Shown here: piece by piece, positions 11,936 to 22,935 of the stretch | Position numbering within the stretch: the first letter of the stretch is position 1 | Layout of the letters: each line of letters begins with the position of its first letter | Assembly (NCBI GenBank): GCA_947846985.1 | Contig: CANTUZ010000001.1 | Span: forward strand, 34,930,727 to 34,994,726 | Direction of reading: 5' to 3' | Length of the DNA stretch: 64,000 nucleotides | Origin: Fratercula arctica | Taxonomy: Eukaryota; Chordata; Aves; Charadriiformes; Alcidae | Translations under genes and position numbers: made by a program | The notes under the pieces: generated by a model | What the model was told of the DNA's origin: nothing | The model's database searches: none | Seen by the model: the letters and a program-made list of their open reading frames with translations, nothing else

Positions 11936-13498
11936 CATCATTACAGTTTATTTGTTATGAATTGCCTTGTTTTGTTTTCCATACGCTAGGAGGCTTAGAA
12001 GTTATTGTAAAAAAGATGCCAATGAGGTTTCAAGTTATACTTATTTGTTTCAAAATAGAATTGTGGTTAAACCTCATCATATCCACTCTATTGCCTTTCC
12101 TGCTATTGCTGATTAGTTAAGAAGCAGAAGGGAACATTGCACTGTAAAACATCCATTTATCTGCCAGTGTCAGGTTCTCCTGACATGATGTGCTAATGCA
12201 AAGCACATTAAGCATTAGCAGCAGGTGCTCCAGACCTAGCAGTTCCTAGACAGGCATTAAGAGACCTCGAATGACTCCGTGTCACTCTATGGTTTAACCT
12301 AATACCAACCCCTTAGGGCACCCCTATCAAATGTAAGAGAAATGAAAGGTTTTAAAGGCTATTAATCCCAGTGACTCTACATTAGAAGAGCACAGAGTTA
12401 TTTGTCACAGGTCTTCTTATCATCATGATATTGAGGTAAAATGTGAAGTATTCAGTATGCCTGAAATTCTTTCTTCCACCTACTTAAGCATGGAGGTCTT
12501 TTGATGATGCACTTACAATGCTGAGCTGTGTTACCTACCAGCCACTGTCTGTTGCTGGCACTGTCTGAATTCCCTTTTTTTTTTTTCTCAGAGAGTTTTT
12601 CTTGTATCTGCAATGCATGAGAATTAGCAAAAACATCTTTAGAAAACAAGCTTTGAACTGAAAGGTATCCTAAGTAAACAAGGAAGCAAACTCTGCCCCC
12701 AGACAGACACCATTACAACACACCTAAGAGCTGAATGTAATGCAAGGTGTTAGCTTCTTTTGCCATACTTGTTATCTGGAGTTGCTTTACTTCTAATGTG
12801 ATAGATGTTTTGTTCCATGTTTCTTGCCTTGAAGTTGCTGAGACTCAGGAATAATCCTGTTGTTTTAGAAATCTCTGATCCAGTGTTTGCATGGAGAAGC
12901 GTCTCAGATAGCTGGTTGTCTGGCAGCGGCTGCTTCAAAGGGTCTGGCAGCTGAATGCGAGCAGCTCAGGTTTTACTGGAAGTGGTGACAGTTACATGAC
13001 TTCAAACTCTTGCCAGGGTCTGAATCTTTACATTTCAAATCCACTTCACACACATTCAGTTGACAAAAATTGTCCAACCATCAGATTGCCACTCTGGCAG
13101 ACGCTCTGGCTTCAAGCTCTTTTAGCTAAACACCCCAGCTTTGACATTTGTAAAAAGGTTCATGGGATACTTAAACCAGTAAAGTGTTTTGAAACCTATT
13201 GATGGGAAGTCTATGCAAGTATTTGGATTTTTTATTAGCTGACCCGCATAGCAGCAAAGATACACAGCTTACAATATGTTCATTTGTGCATGCATATGTA
13301 TATCTGTGTGTATGTGAAAGTGTGTACAATTGCTTGGGTCCAAGGAGTTAGTCAATATTTTAAGCTTTGTCAGGATGCTCTGAAATCAATTGTAAACATC
13401 AGTCTTCAGTGTTTATACAAACACAATCGTATTTATTTGAAAAGAGTCTGGGCAAAATCCTGTACCTCTGAACACAGTAGGAAAAAACAGTCAGAGCA
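11936..13498. other. Unique stretch, no gene seen
   Basis: Short A or T runs only (for example 12,577-12,588). A chance open frame beginning at 13,284 runs on the + strand into the CR1 relic that starts near 13,499; it is antisense to that element and has no independent support. Confidence 0.5.
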
Positions 13499-15500
13499 CA
13501 AGAACGTAGTGATGGTTGTTTCAAGCCAGATCAGAGGTCCATCTGCCACAGTCTCTGATGGTGGCCAAAAATGGGGGCCTGCAAAAGAGATTAAGAACCG
13601 AACAAGTGCATTTGACGCTTCCCTGTGTACTTTCCTACCGACCAGTAATTTGTGGCTCAGAGACAAGATTTACTTTAGAGATTTCTCTTCTGTGAAGTCA
13701 CACAGGTGCTCCCTGAACCCATCTACAGTGAGGGCTGTGGAGCAAGGGTTTTGTCAGTTTAAAACCACAGTGTGTGTAGAATCACTTTGTTTCATTTGTT
13801 TTGAAGTTACCAACTGCTAGTTTCATTTGGTGACCTGTACCTATCTTATACATCCTCCTGTACCACTTGTGGTTTTACAGGCTTATGTCATAGCATACTC
13901 TCTTTTCCAGCCCCTTACAGAAGCTGTTCCATACCTTTGAATATGCTTTTCATGTTGCTATGAGCCTTTCTAATATTTCCTAATTTTCACTATTTTTTTT
14001 TCTTCCCCCCAAGCTACTACTGAACACTAAGGTGAGTTTGTCCTGAGTCTGTAAGACCAGGATCTCATATCTCTGCAATTATTAGTCAGCTCAGAGCTCA
14101 TTCTTAAGTACATAAAGCTAGGACCTTTTCCTCCTCCCATGATCCTCCCTTTAAATTTGCCTATATTGAATTTCAATATTTCCTTGCCTAGTCACTTAGT
14201 CCTTCTGGATTTATCCTAGTAAATGAATCAGGGCCACAAAATGCTTTCAAGCACTATGCACTGGGACTAACATCTATGCTAGAAAACATAATAGACCAAA
14301 TATGATCACTTTTCCTTCAAGGCAAATGGAATTGCTCGTGAAAACAGGACTAAGCTCTTTCTCTACCAAAAAAAAAAAAAAAAAAAGAAAAAAAAGAAAA
14401 AAAAGAAAAAAAAGAAAAAAGAAAAGAGGGTGGCCTTCTCCTTATTGTCTTCAGAGCATGCGTTTGCTGGTTTATACAAGAGAGCATCCCTGCTCTGTTG
14501 CTTTCTCTCCAAAACTGTACTGTCTGGGAGAGTGTCAGGGAGCACCATACTGACAAATGACAAAATGGTCAATCATGTGGCAGAGCCTGAGACCATGAGA
14601 GCCCTCAACTAAGCCACTGCTTAATTGCTAGCATGTCTTCTGATACGCTTTTGGTCCCTGCCAATCAGTACAACTAGTACTGATTCCACATTGCTTATGG
14701 ATATTTTAAACAGTCCAAGCACCTGTGCAAATTCCCATGGGACACAACTCACAGTTTCTGCTTATTGGGAAAGGTGACCATTTACTCCTACAGTGTTTCC
14801 TACCTTTTTACCAGTTGTTTATACATGTGAGGACCTTCCCTGTTATGCTATGACAGCCTGGGCTCCTTAACAGCCTTGGGTGAAGGACTCTTAAACGTCT
14901 TTTGGAATTGCGGTAGGCTGTTGTCTACTTGCTTTAGGATCCCCTGTCAGAGAATTCCTGTAGCTTTTGTGGTCATGACAAGTGCTCTCTCTTTATAAAA
15001 GAGACTCTGATGGTTTTTAGCATGTGATATTTATCCACAAGCCTTGTGTACCATAGTTACTCATTCACTCAGTGTGCATGCTAGCTCTATTGATCTGTAG
15101 TTTCCCAAGTTTTCCATGTAACTTCTTAAGACTGTTGCCACATTAGCCACCTTCCAAGACTTCTGACAACAAGGCAGCTTTAAATGAGAATTGACGTATG
15201 GTGGTGAGTTATTCAGCTATTTCAATGTTAAATTCCTTTAGATCTGATGATATGTGACTATACAATTTATCATTTCCTTCATAACCTCTTTTACTAATAC
15301 AATCAGCAAATTGCTCAATATGAGACATCTTCTGATAAACAAGAAGTAAGAAACAGGAACTTCCTCAGATTCCTTCATATTGCAATGCAGATACGAAAAA
15401 TTCCTTAACTGTTTTCTGTTCTGGACTTTTCTTCATTGTGCACTCCTTGATTATGTTGACACTGTGGTCTCTGCCTTCTTTTGTTCATTTACTTCGGAAG
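13499..15500 (-). mobile_element. Second long ancient CR1 (L3-like) relic, - strand, split by an A-rich insertion
   Basis: Antisense of an old CR1 family known from turtles and crocodilians. The left end begins at the element's 3' terminus ('agatcagaggtccatct', about 13,529). It then runs through 'tttcatttggtgacc' (13,823), 'agctgttccatacc' (13,922) and 'attgaatttcaatatttcc' (14,165), to text corresponding on the - strand to the reverse transcriptase G-V-P-Q-G-S motif (around 14,725-14,755, now degraded). It continues with the region around 14,770-15,090 and on to about 15,500. An A-rich microsatellite at 14,368-14,429 and some unmatched sequence around it interrupt the copy. No intact frame remains. 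The order of blocks matches one insertion and not several. The right (5') limit is approximate. Confidence 0.8.
14368..14429 (+). repeat. A-rich microsatellite, A19 then (AAAAAAG)-like units
   Basis: Nineteen A residues followed by repeated runs of A separated by single G residues at 6 to 9 base spacing. It lies inside the ancient CR1 relic on its antisense strand, so on the CR1 sense strand it is T/C-rich. It is therefore not that element's own tail. It could be a microsatellite born in place or the remnant of a separate poly(A) insertion. Confidence 0.9.
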
Positions 15501-18500
15501 CTTAGTGGTTGAATGCTTGTTCCAAGGCCAAGTGGCACCAGCTGACTTACATCCTCCATGCTTAGGGCCCTCTGGCAAACTGGTCCCAGAGATGGGAGTT
15601 TGGGGCAAATCAAAACAGAGTCAAAGAATGAGCCAGGAATTAAACAGTAGAGACTACAGCGGTCCAGAGTTTGAGCTTGTTCCCTCCTCTCTCTCATTTA
15701 TCAGAATAGATGTAGCCATGGACTCTCCAGTAATCTTGCTTTCTGATATGTTAGAAAAGGGATTTATCAGAAAGCTTAATGCCTTTTTATCAAGTTCAAC
15801 CTCCAAGTCTTTTCAAGATGATGGGCAATGGGTTTTTTGGCCCACACTTTTCATGGAGAGTCCTTTTCTCCCAGAAGTTCACCTGCTGCCTTCTTTCATG
15901 GCCGTGTTTCAAGATGTTTATCTCAGTGTTTCCTTACATTCTCTTCCTGGCTTTGCTGCCCAAAGCTTGAGGGAAGCAACTGGCCAGCCTTTGGATTTAC
16001 AATCAAGGGAAAAAGGAAGCCATTTCATGTTCCCTGAGTTAGTTCACTCCCAGGTTTCTCTCTGGCCCTGGACAGTCACTTCTCCTGTTTCAGCACTTTT
16101 AGTACATGAAGGAGTTCAGTGGTTTCTTCCACTTAGTCTAAATGGCTAGCACTCTCAACAGCTTTAATTATGTCTGTGATTGTCTGCAGTTCAAAGACAG
16201 GCTTGTTAGCAGCCACTAACACCTTGAAACTCCAAGAAGGATAGTTCAGCAATAATTGTACAAACCTCGAAAATAGAAAATGCTACAGAAACAGTTGTAC
16301 TTATTTGTCAGTTGTACCTGTTTACTCTTCTTTCTGCTGGCAGAGTGGGCTTTTTTTCTGTGTCACTACAGGCCTAGTGTCTTGGAACATGTTTATGTGT
16401 GTTCTGGTTTCAGGTTCAGACAGCTTTAAAATTATTTTATGACAAAATTAATTATAAAATATTTTAGAGAGAGAAAAAAAGTCTTATTATTCTAACTACC
16501 CAAATTTCCTGAGATTTCTTCCCAGTGGTAAGATTGTCACAATGGTGTCCATGATGCCCAAGTCTGGGCAGCATGAGCTTGTCGCCCTTATCATAAAGCA
16601 GACAGCAGTGTAGGAACTTTTGTATTTGCACATATCTGGATGAAGTGAGATTCAAGGCGCAGCTAATTGGCCATCACAATTCTACGCTGGGCTCCAGGGC
16701 ACCAAAATTTAATATAGATGTGATCATGACTTATATCATTGGTCACAACATCTAATTTCAGTTGCATCTTAATCTGCATTGGTTGAAAAGATGTAAGGGA
16801 CAAAGCACACACTTGTTTTACATGCAGACTAAGCAGCTCCATAAAAACATCTCCTCTGTCAAAGTGCTCACTAGCTGCATCTTATATTGAACTTAATGGA
16901 GGCAACTGAGACCATAGGGGTGTTCAGGTACATATTTAACTAACTAACTTTTGGTACCTACAGTTGAACATATGAACAGTGTAAGGCCTTGAATTACAAA
17001 GACCACACTACTACCAAAAATATTTGTAAGTAAGTCATTTGCTGGGTTTTCAGGTTTTTTTTTTATAGAGACATAATTCAAAGCCCGCTGAAATCAATAG
17101 AAAGAAGTTTTCCCACTGGCATCATTGATTGGGCCATAGGACAGCGGTGTGCATACATCACCTTTAGACACCATTAAATCCCTTTTCATACTGAGCTGAG
17201 AAATACACAATAAAGATTTCACACCTCATTGAAAAACTGCAAGCAAGAATCATATAATTTCCCATGAAAACTTTATAATGCACAAATGAAGCAAAAATAT
17301 TAACAGTTGCCTAATGTGTATCTAGATAAGTATGTATACATTTAGATGTATTTATGTTGCTAACACTTTGCATGCACTGGAAGAGAGAAAGAGTCAGCAA
17401 AAGAATTAAATAAATAGCAAAAGGAAATTGTAGAGAAGAATCCACATGAGAATTAAGCATTTTCTTTAAGAGTAAGAGTTAACTCATAGATGATTTCCTG
17501 AATGGTATTTTTGCATAATTATCTTGTTAAGGAATAAAGAGTCAGCTATAGTAATGTGTTCAAAGCACTTTTTCATTGAACGCTACATATACTCATACAG
17601 AATTCCCTAAAACAATGGCATGAACATTCTTTTGGTGATTAAAACAGAATAAATGGTAGCTGAAAATCAAGCAGTGAAACAAATGTCCACCTATCCCAGC
17701 TGAAACCGTTTAAGTGAAAACCATTCCAGGAGACTTCCCTTACCACATTAGACCCATGAAATTAATTAGCATCCTTTACTTGTGGATGGATATAGGCAGA
17801 GGAAATGCTTCCCTTAGGGTTCTGACATTAGGTCTGCTTTTTCCCTTCTGTATATATTATTGGCATCATATTTTTTAGCCTTCCCTAGTCACAGCTGACT
17901 TTTCCTCATGCCAGATCCTGCTACTAACTCACACTGAGTTGTACATATTCTTAGGCAAATGTTTGCGTTCATTAGTCCCATGGACCCAATGCAACAACTA
18001 CTGTACTCACTGGGAGTAAGGGAGGTAGACTAGGGTTTCATATAAATGAGCTTGTCACATGAAGCAGCAGCAAACAGGAAGAGAATGTGCATCTGGCACC
18101 TCATCATCACGAATGTGACATCCATTTTTTTGTGATCTTGCCATTAAAAGGCTGTGCAGATGGACAGTAAAACTGACTGGAGTAGCATGCATTGCAGCAG
18201 AGTATAGGTACCCATGTGAGACAACATGGTAAAGCATAGAATTACGTACAGGAAGTTGGTAAGAAACATACTCAGAGCAGCTATTAGAGGTAAACGAAAT
18301 CATGCAAAGATTGTCTTGTGAGCCATATGTTTCACTCATAGAGCCAGAGACCACTCCTTTTCCCACTTTGAATCTTAGAACTTCCTGTTGCAAGTTGAGC
18401 TTGCAATTAATTGTTTTACAAGAGAAAAGGCAATTTTAGGAAAACATGCTTTTTGTTGAGTTCTTAGAAGGTTTATTTTTAGTTTTCCCTTAAAGTGCCT

Positions 18501-19330
18501 GAGCGGCTGGGAAAATAAGACAGAAGGGACAAAGCCACGTGGCCTATTGTACACAGATCGCAGTTTGAGAACCTCAGATATTGTAAATGCCAGGCTGCTG
18601 CACCTATTTACCCTATCCTTTACTACAAAATCAAGGCTAAGCTCTTTAGGGTAGGGATCGTGTCATCTGGGAACAAAATCAGCAAGATGCATTATGCTTG
18701 TTTGTTAACATTCTTTCAGCTTTAGGTCACTGTTGGATGCAGGGTATTTGACTAGATGGGGTATTGACAGTTAGTCCAGTATGAAATGCTCTAAGAAAAT
18801 TGTCAACAAGCTGCTGATTTCTGTCCTGCAAGATGATACCAGAATACATTTGAGAGGCACACGTTTCCAACCTGGCATTTACTTTAGACTGCCAAAGATA
18901 AAAGGTTTCAGACAACAGAAGACTTTAGCAGTGTCAAGAATAATTCATTACACAGCACTATGACATTCTCTAATGAATATGAGGAATTTACTATCGCGTC
19001 TTGCTAACATCTCTGTTGCAGACATTGTTTTGGACTTTTGAAAACATTGTTCACATGCATAAAGCAATTACTGAGTCATACCATTGATTGTGTATCTGTC
19101 TCCATTTTTATGAGCCTTCCAGTATAACTCTGTGATGCCTATTAGGCTAAATTTACTGAATGGTGCCCTTCTTTCCTTGTTTTGTTTTGTTGATTTGCTT
19201 GTTTTTTTTTTCTTGGATAATCAGCTCTTGGTCTGTGTGGAGGCTGTGGTGATGTCTGTATGGAACAAATAATCTCCAGCTTGCTCTAGCTATGCATTTG
19301 GTTCAGTAAGCAAGCAAGCAAAAGTATAAG
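15501..19330. other. Mostly unique stretch with one 222-codon open frame of no known family
   Basis: The + strand frame at 15,481-16,149 is open for 222 codons, long for this AT-rich DNA. Its first codons lie inside the flanking CR1 relic. The predicted peptide has no signal peptide, domain or repeat that I recognise and is rich in Ser, Leu and Phe, as expected from pyrimidine-rich DNA. I treat it as fortuitous. No Kozak context or neighbouring exon structure supports it. The rest of the interval has no identifiable gene or repeat. Confidence 0.45.
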
Positions 19331-19339
19331 CCTGTAGCC

Positions 19340-19430
19340 CTGTGGCGTAGCCCACAGGTTCAGCTGTTTGTGCTCCAGGGCTCGAGTTTGTGAAGCACAG
19401 CTGTGTGACCTTGGCCTGGCTTTACTGAGA
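19340..19430 (+). repeat. Possible tRNA-SINE/MIR head fragment
   Basis: The words 'ggttcagctgtt', 'ctcgagtttgtgaa' and 'agctgtgtgaccttgg' follow the order found in tRNA-derived SINE heads (box-B-like GGTTCGA region, then 'ctgtgtgaccttgg'). The SINE core that should follow ('tgcctcagtttcc') is missing. A weak call based on short words. Confidence 0.4.
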
Positions 19431-19455
19431 AAAAATGTTGTTGAGCTGTGAAAAA

Positions 19456-19483
19456 AGTATATAAGCTAAAGTATATAAGCTAA
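19456..19483 (+). repeat. Perfect 14-bp tandem duplication containing a TATA-like word
   Basis: The 14-base unit AGTATATAAGCTAA occurs twice head to tail (19,456-19,469 and 19,470-19,483) and is followed by the start of a third copy ('ag'). Each copy contains TATATAAG, a TATA-box-like word. No transcription start evidence is visible and replication slippage is the simplest cause. Confidence 0.85.
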
Positions 19484-19891
19484 AGCCACTCAAGATAGGA
19501 AAAATAAAAACAGAGAGAAGTGAAATTGTTTTGTTGGTAATTGTAACTCAAGGACTCAGCAGAAGAATACTGACATGAAAAGGTCTAAAACCCTGAGAGG
19601 AAACGTAGAGAGGTGGAAGATGACAGCAGCAGGGTTGACGATCTGCTTGTTCTGCAGGGCAATGGGGGCTGATGCTTCCCTGTGCTACTGGCTGTCTTGC
19701 GGAGACTCACCTGGTACACATGGCAGGGGTGGCAAATATATTACCCATCTGTCCTGGCTCGATCTTATTAGCCAATAGCTGTTGTGCACTCATTAAACTG
19801 TGTATATTTCTGCTTTCAGGTCTCTACTCATGGCAAAAGATGCCCAAAGGAAATCAATGCAGCAAAGAGAAGGTTACAGTGGACAGCCTGT

Positions 19892-21046
19892 TGTGGTGGG
19901 TTGACCCTGGCTGGAAGCCAGGTGCTCACCAAAGCTGCTCTATCACTCCCCCTCCTCAGCTGGACATGGGAGAGAAAACATAACAAAAGGCGTGTGCGTC
20001 GAGATAAGGACAGGGAGATCACTTACCAATTACTTTTACGGACAAACCAGACTCCTGTTGGGGAAAATGAATCAGTGTAGGATAGTGAGAAAACAAACCC
20101 AGATCTTCAAACACCTTCCCCCCACCCCTCCCTTCTTCCTGGGCTCAGCTTCAGTCCCAATTTCTCTATCTCCTTCCCCCAAGCAGCGCAGGGGGATGGG
20201 GAATGGGGGTTGTGGTCAGTTCATCACATGTTGTCTCTGCTGCTCCTTCCTCCTCAGGGGGAGGACTCCTCACGCTCTTCCCCTGCTCCAGTGTGGGGTC
20301 CCTCTCACAGGAGACAGTCCTCCACGAGCTTCTCCAATGTGGGTCCTTCCCACGGGCTGCAGTTCTTCAGGAACTGCTCCAGAGTGGATTCTTTCCATGG
20401 GGTGGAGCCCTTCAGGAACAGACTGCTCCAGCGTGGGGTCCCCATAGGGTCACAAGTCCTGCCAGTAAACCTGCTCCAGCGTGGGCTTCCCTCTCCACAG
20501 TTCCACAGGTCCTTCCAGGAGCCTGTTTCGGTGTGAGCTCTCCATGGGCTCACATCTTCCTTCAGAAACATCCACCTGCTCTGGTGTGGGGTCCTCCATG
20601 GGCTGCAGGTGGATATCTGCTCCACCGTTAACCTCCATGGGCTGCAGGGTGACCACCTGCCTCACCATGGCCTTCAGCACAGGGGGAATCTCTACTCTGG
20701 CACCTGCAGTACGTCCTCCCCCTCCTTCTTCACCGACCTTGGTGTCTGCAGAGTTGTTTCTCTCACGTAGTTTCACTCGTCTCTTCCAGCTGCTGTTTTG
20801 CTGTACGTTTTTTTCCCTTCTTAAATATATTACCCCAGAGGTGCTACCACTACCGCTGACGGGCTCGGCCTTGGCCAACGCTGGGTCTGTTTTGGAGTTG
20901 GCTGGCATTGGCTCTATTGTACATGGGGGAAGCTTCTGGCATTCTCTCACAGAAGCCACCCCTGTAGCCCCCCCCGCTGCCAAAACCTTGCCATGCAAGC
21001 TCAATACATTTGTTGAAGCAGAAAAGGACCATGCTGTGGTATGACA
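19892..21046 (-). mobile_element. Solo LTR of an avian endogenous retrovirus (ERVL-like), copy A, - strand
   Basis: About 1.15 kb of a repeat that I recognise as a long LTR widespread in bird genomes. It matches the element at 43,108-44,190 over nearly its whole length. The sense strand is -. A TATA-like 'atatatttaagaa' lies near 20,833-20,821 (read on -), and the element ends in text complementary to 'gggttgaccctgg' at the left. The middle, 20,283-20,640, is an array of eight diverged units about 48 bp apart. Compared with copy B, a 21-base segment that holds the AATAAA poly(A) signal is missing near 20,069. No internal gag, pol or env region, primer-binding site or second LTR was found, so this is a solo LTR formed by recombination or a truncated insertion. 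I could not identify a target-site duplication, and ends are within about 20 bases. The family name is from recognition only. Confidence 0.8.
20283..20640 (-). repeat. Eight-unit ~48-bp tandem array inside LTR copy A
   Basis: Variants of 'ctgctccagcgtggggtcc' start at 20,283, 20,329, 20,374, 20,423, 20,471, 20,522, 20,576 and 20,617, giving spacings of 46, 45, 49, 48, 51, 54 and 41 bases. The spacing is near a multiple of three, so open frames pass through on both strands and give peptide repeats that could be mistaken for a protein. The last two units adjoin 'ctccatgggctgcagg' words. Confidence 0.85.
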
Positions 21047-22935
21047 AGGTGAAATAAGGTATGATGAGGACAGATAAGGTATGGTAAGGCATTCCTATGT
21101 ATCTGCGCTAGTGGGCATTCCTGCTTTTACCTAAAGATCATTGAATGTAAAATGTATGATCAGTCTAAGAAGCCAAACTCTGAACTATGTTACTTCCTCT
21201 TCCTTTTCACCCCTCTGTTTTTATGGAAATTGGTATAACACTCTCTGCTAAGCTAAAGACGTACGCAGTGTTGATATGGAGACTATGTGATGCACTTACT
21301 TTGTGTACGGAACTCTACCTGGAGTGGTATTATACAACCAAGGAGAGAAATAGGATCTATGTTCAGGCAGAAGCATAGCATTCAGGTATCCTGACTGTCT
21401 GTGTACTGGCTGTGTCAGGATACAAGGTCTGGCAGCCATGGATGGCAGCCAGTCTGAATCACTCATTGCTTGTTTGAACTTTGATGCCAGAGCAACCTCC
21501 TGAACAATTTTTACACCTATCTGTGTCATTCAGATAAACTCACTCCTGTTCCGGTAGAATAAAAGAAACATAGAAGCTTCCCAAGAAAAATCACAGTTCA
21601 ATAGTATCTTTAAAGCACATTTATTTTTTCATTTTGTTGAGGACTTCCCACTTGGAAAAGGTATTATGAAGCCTGTCTTTTTCTGAATATGGATATACTG
21701 TGTGGAGGAGGAAAGAACCAATTTGTTCTGTTTCTTGTCCAAAACTATTCCTGACAGAAGTTATGGAGACTGTTTTCAAAATAAGGAGAATTCCTTAAAT
21801 CCATAAATGTATATGATTTGTTAAGAAAGTATATGATTCTCATTGACTACAGAGATTTGTGGCTTTTCATTGGAGAATAGCGGTGCTTTATGTTTGAGTT
21901 CACTCAGCTAACAAGTATGTGGAGAAAAGGCTTTTGAAAGAAAGGAATCTTCAAAGAGGTTTTTCTCTGGAATACTTACTATTACAGAAAAAGCCTCTGA
22001 AATGGCATTTGTGTCAGCTAAGGGGAAAAAATCCAGCACATTTGTGATAATTTAAAGCGTGTATCACTAACGAAGATAAAGAGAGCAAAGTATTTAAAGC
22101 TTAATGATACAGCAATAGCAATTGCCCTGCGATAATGAACAGTGTAGATTATCAGGCAAAGCTTAATGAATGCCTTGCTTACAACAAGCTTTTTATAAAC
22201 AAATACTGGTTGAGTCCTCTTTCAGAATTAGTACTGACATGAAAGTGAAATGATTTAATTAAAATATGCAAGATAAATAAGGACTTGGGCAAGGATGCTG
22301 CATAGAATAATCTGGCAAGTGTTTGCTGACAGTAGGCCTTCCAAAATTACTAGGCAGAGTACAGTATGTATCTGGTTTGACCCACAAAATAACATTAGCA
22401 CTCTGAGGACAGACGGTGGCTCTATGTACAGCTCAGCCCATGCCCTAAGTGAGAAGAGACACTTTTATTTCCTTCCACTGGATTACCGCAGTTTGGAGGT
22501 ACACATCTCCAACGAATAGCACTGACTCTTTCCCCCCTCGGTTGCTGAGGCGAGAGGTGGGAAATCAGAGCAGGAATTAGCATACAGTGTGGAGTTCTGG
22601 TGTAGCCAAGGTAGTGCTGGTCAGAGTGAGTGTTTGCTGATATGATTGTCTTCAGTGTCTGAATTCAGGGGTTGGCAGGGAGGAGAAGACTTGTCAGTGC
22701 AAGGCTTGCCTGACATTCACAGGGATTCCTTGGGCGAGTCATCAGCTTAGGGACTGAGCAGGTCAAGACTGATATCTGAAGTTAAAATGTAGCCCTGGGA
22801 TTTCTTTTATTAATGCCTTAACATCATGTTATCAAAAGCACTTGCAGGTTTCACAAAGCTGCGTGGAACATTAAGAAAATGTGCAGAAAGAGCTCCAACT
22901 TTTCTGTAATGGCTCTTTGCTTTCATAACTAGCAT
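21047..22935. other. Unique stretch, no gene seen
   Basis: Immediately beside the LTR, 21,052-21,090 contains a degenerate short duplication of 'ataaggtatg'. Otherwise there is AT-rich DNA without recognisable genes or mobile elements. A tandem 'aagaaagtatatgatt'-like near-duplication lies around 21,810-21,840. Confidence 0.5.

Noticed and set aside
13284..13820. 178-codon + strand frame
   Set aside because: More than half is antisense to the CR1 relic starting at about 13,499. No domain or exon structure.
14299..14572. Lys-rich or Phe-rich short peptides on both strands
   Set aside because: Direct translation of the A-rich microsatellite at 14,368-14,429.
20450..21004. 184-codon - strand frame with repeated Glu-Gln-Val and Pro-Met-Glu text
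   Set aside because: Sense strand of LTR copy A. The peptide repeat follows the DNA unit array; LTRs of this kind are not known to encode a protein here, and copy B does not keep the same frame.
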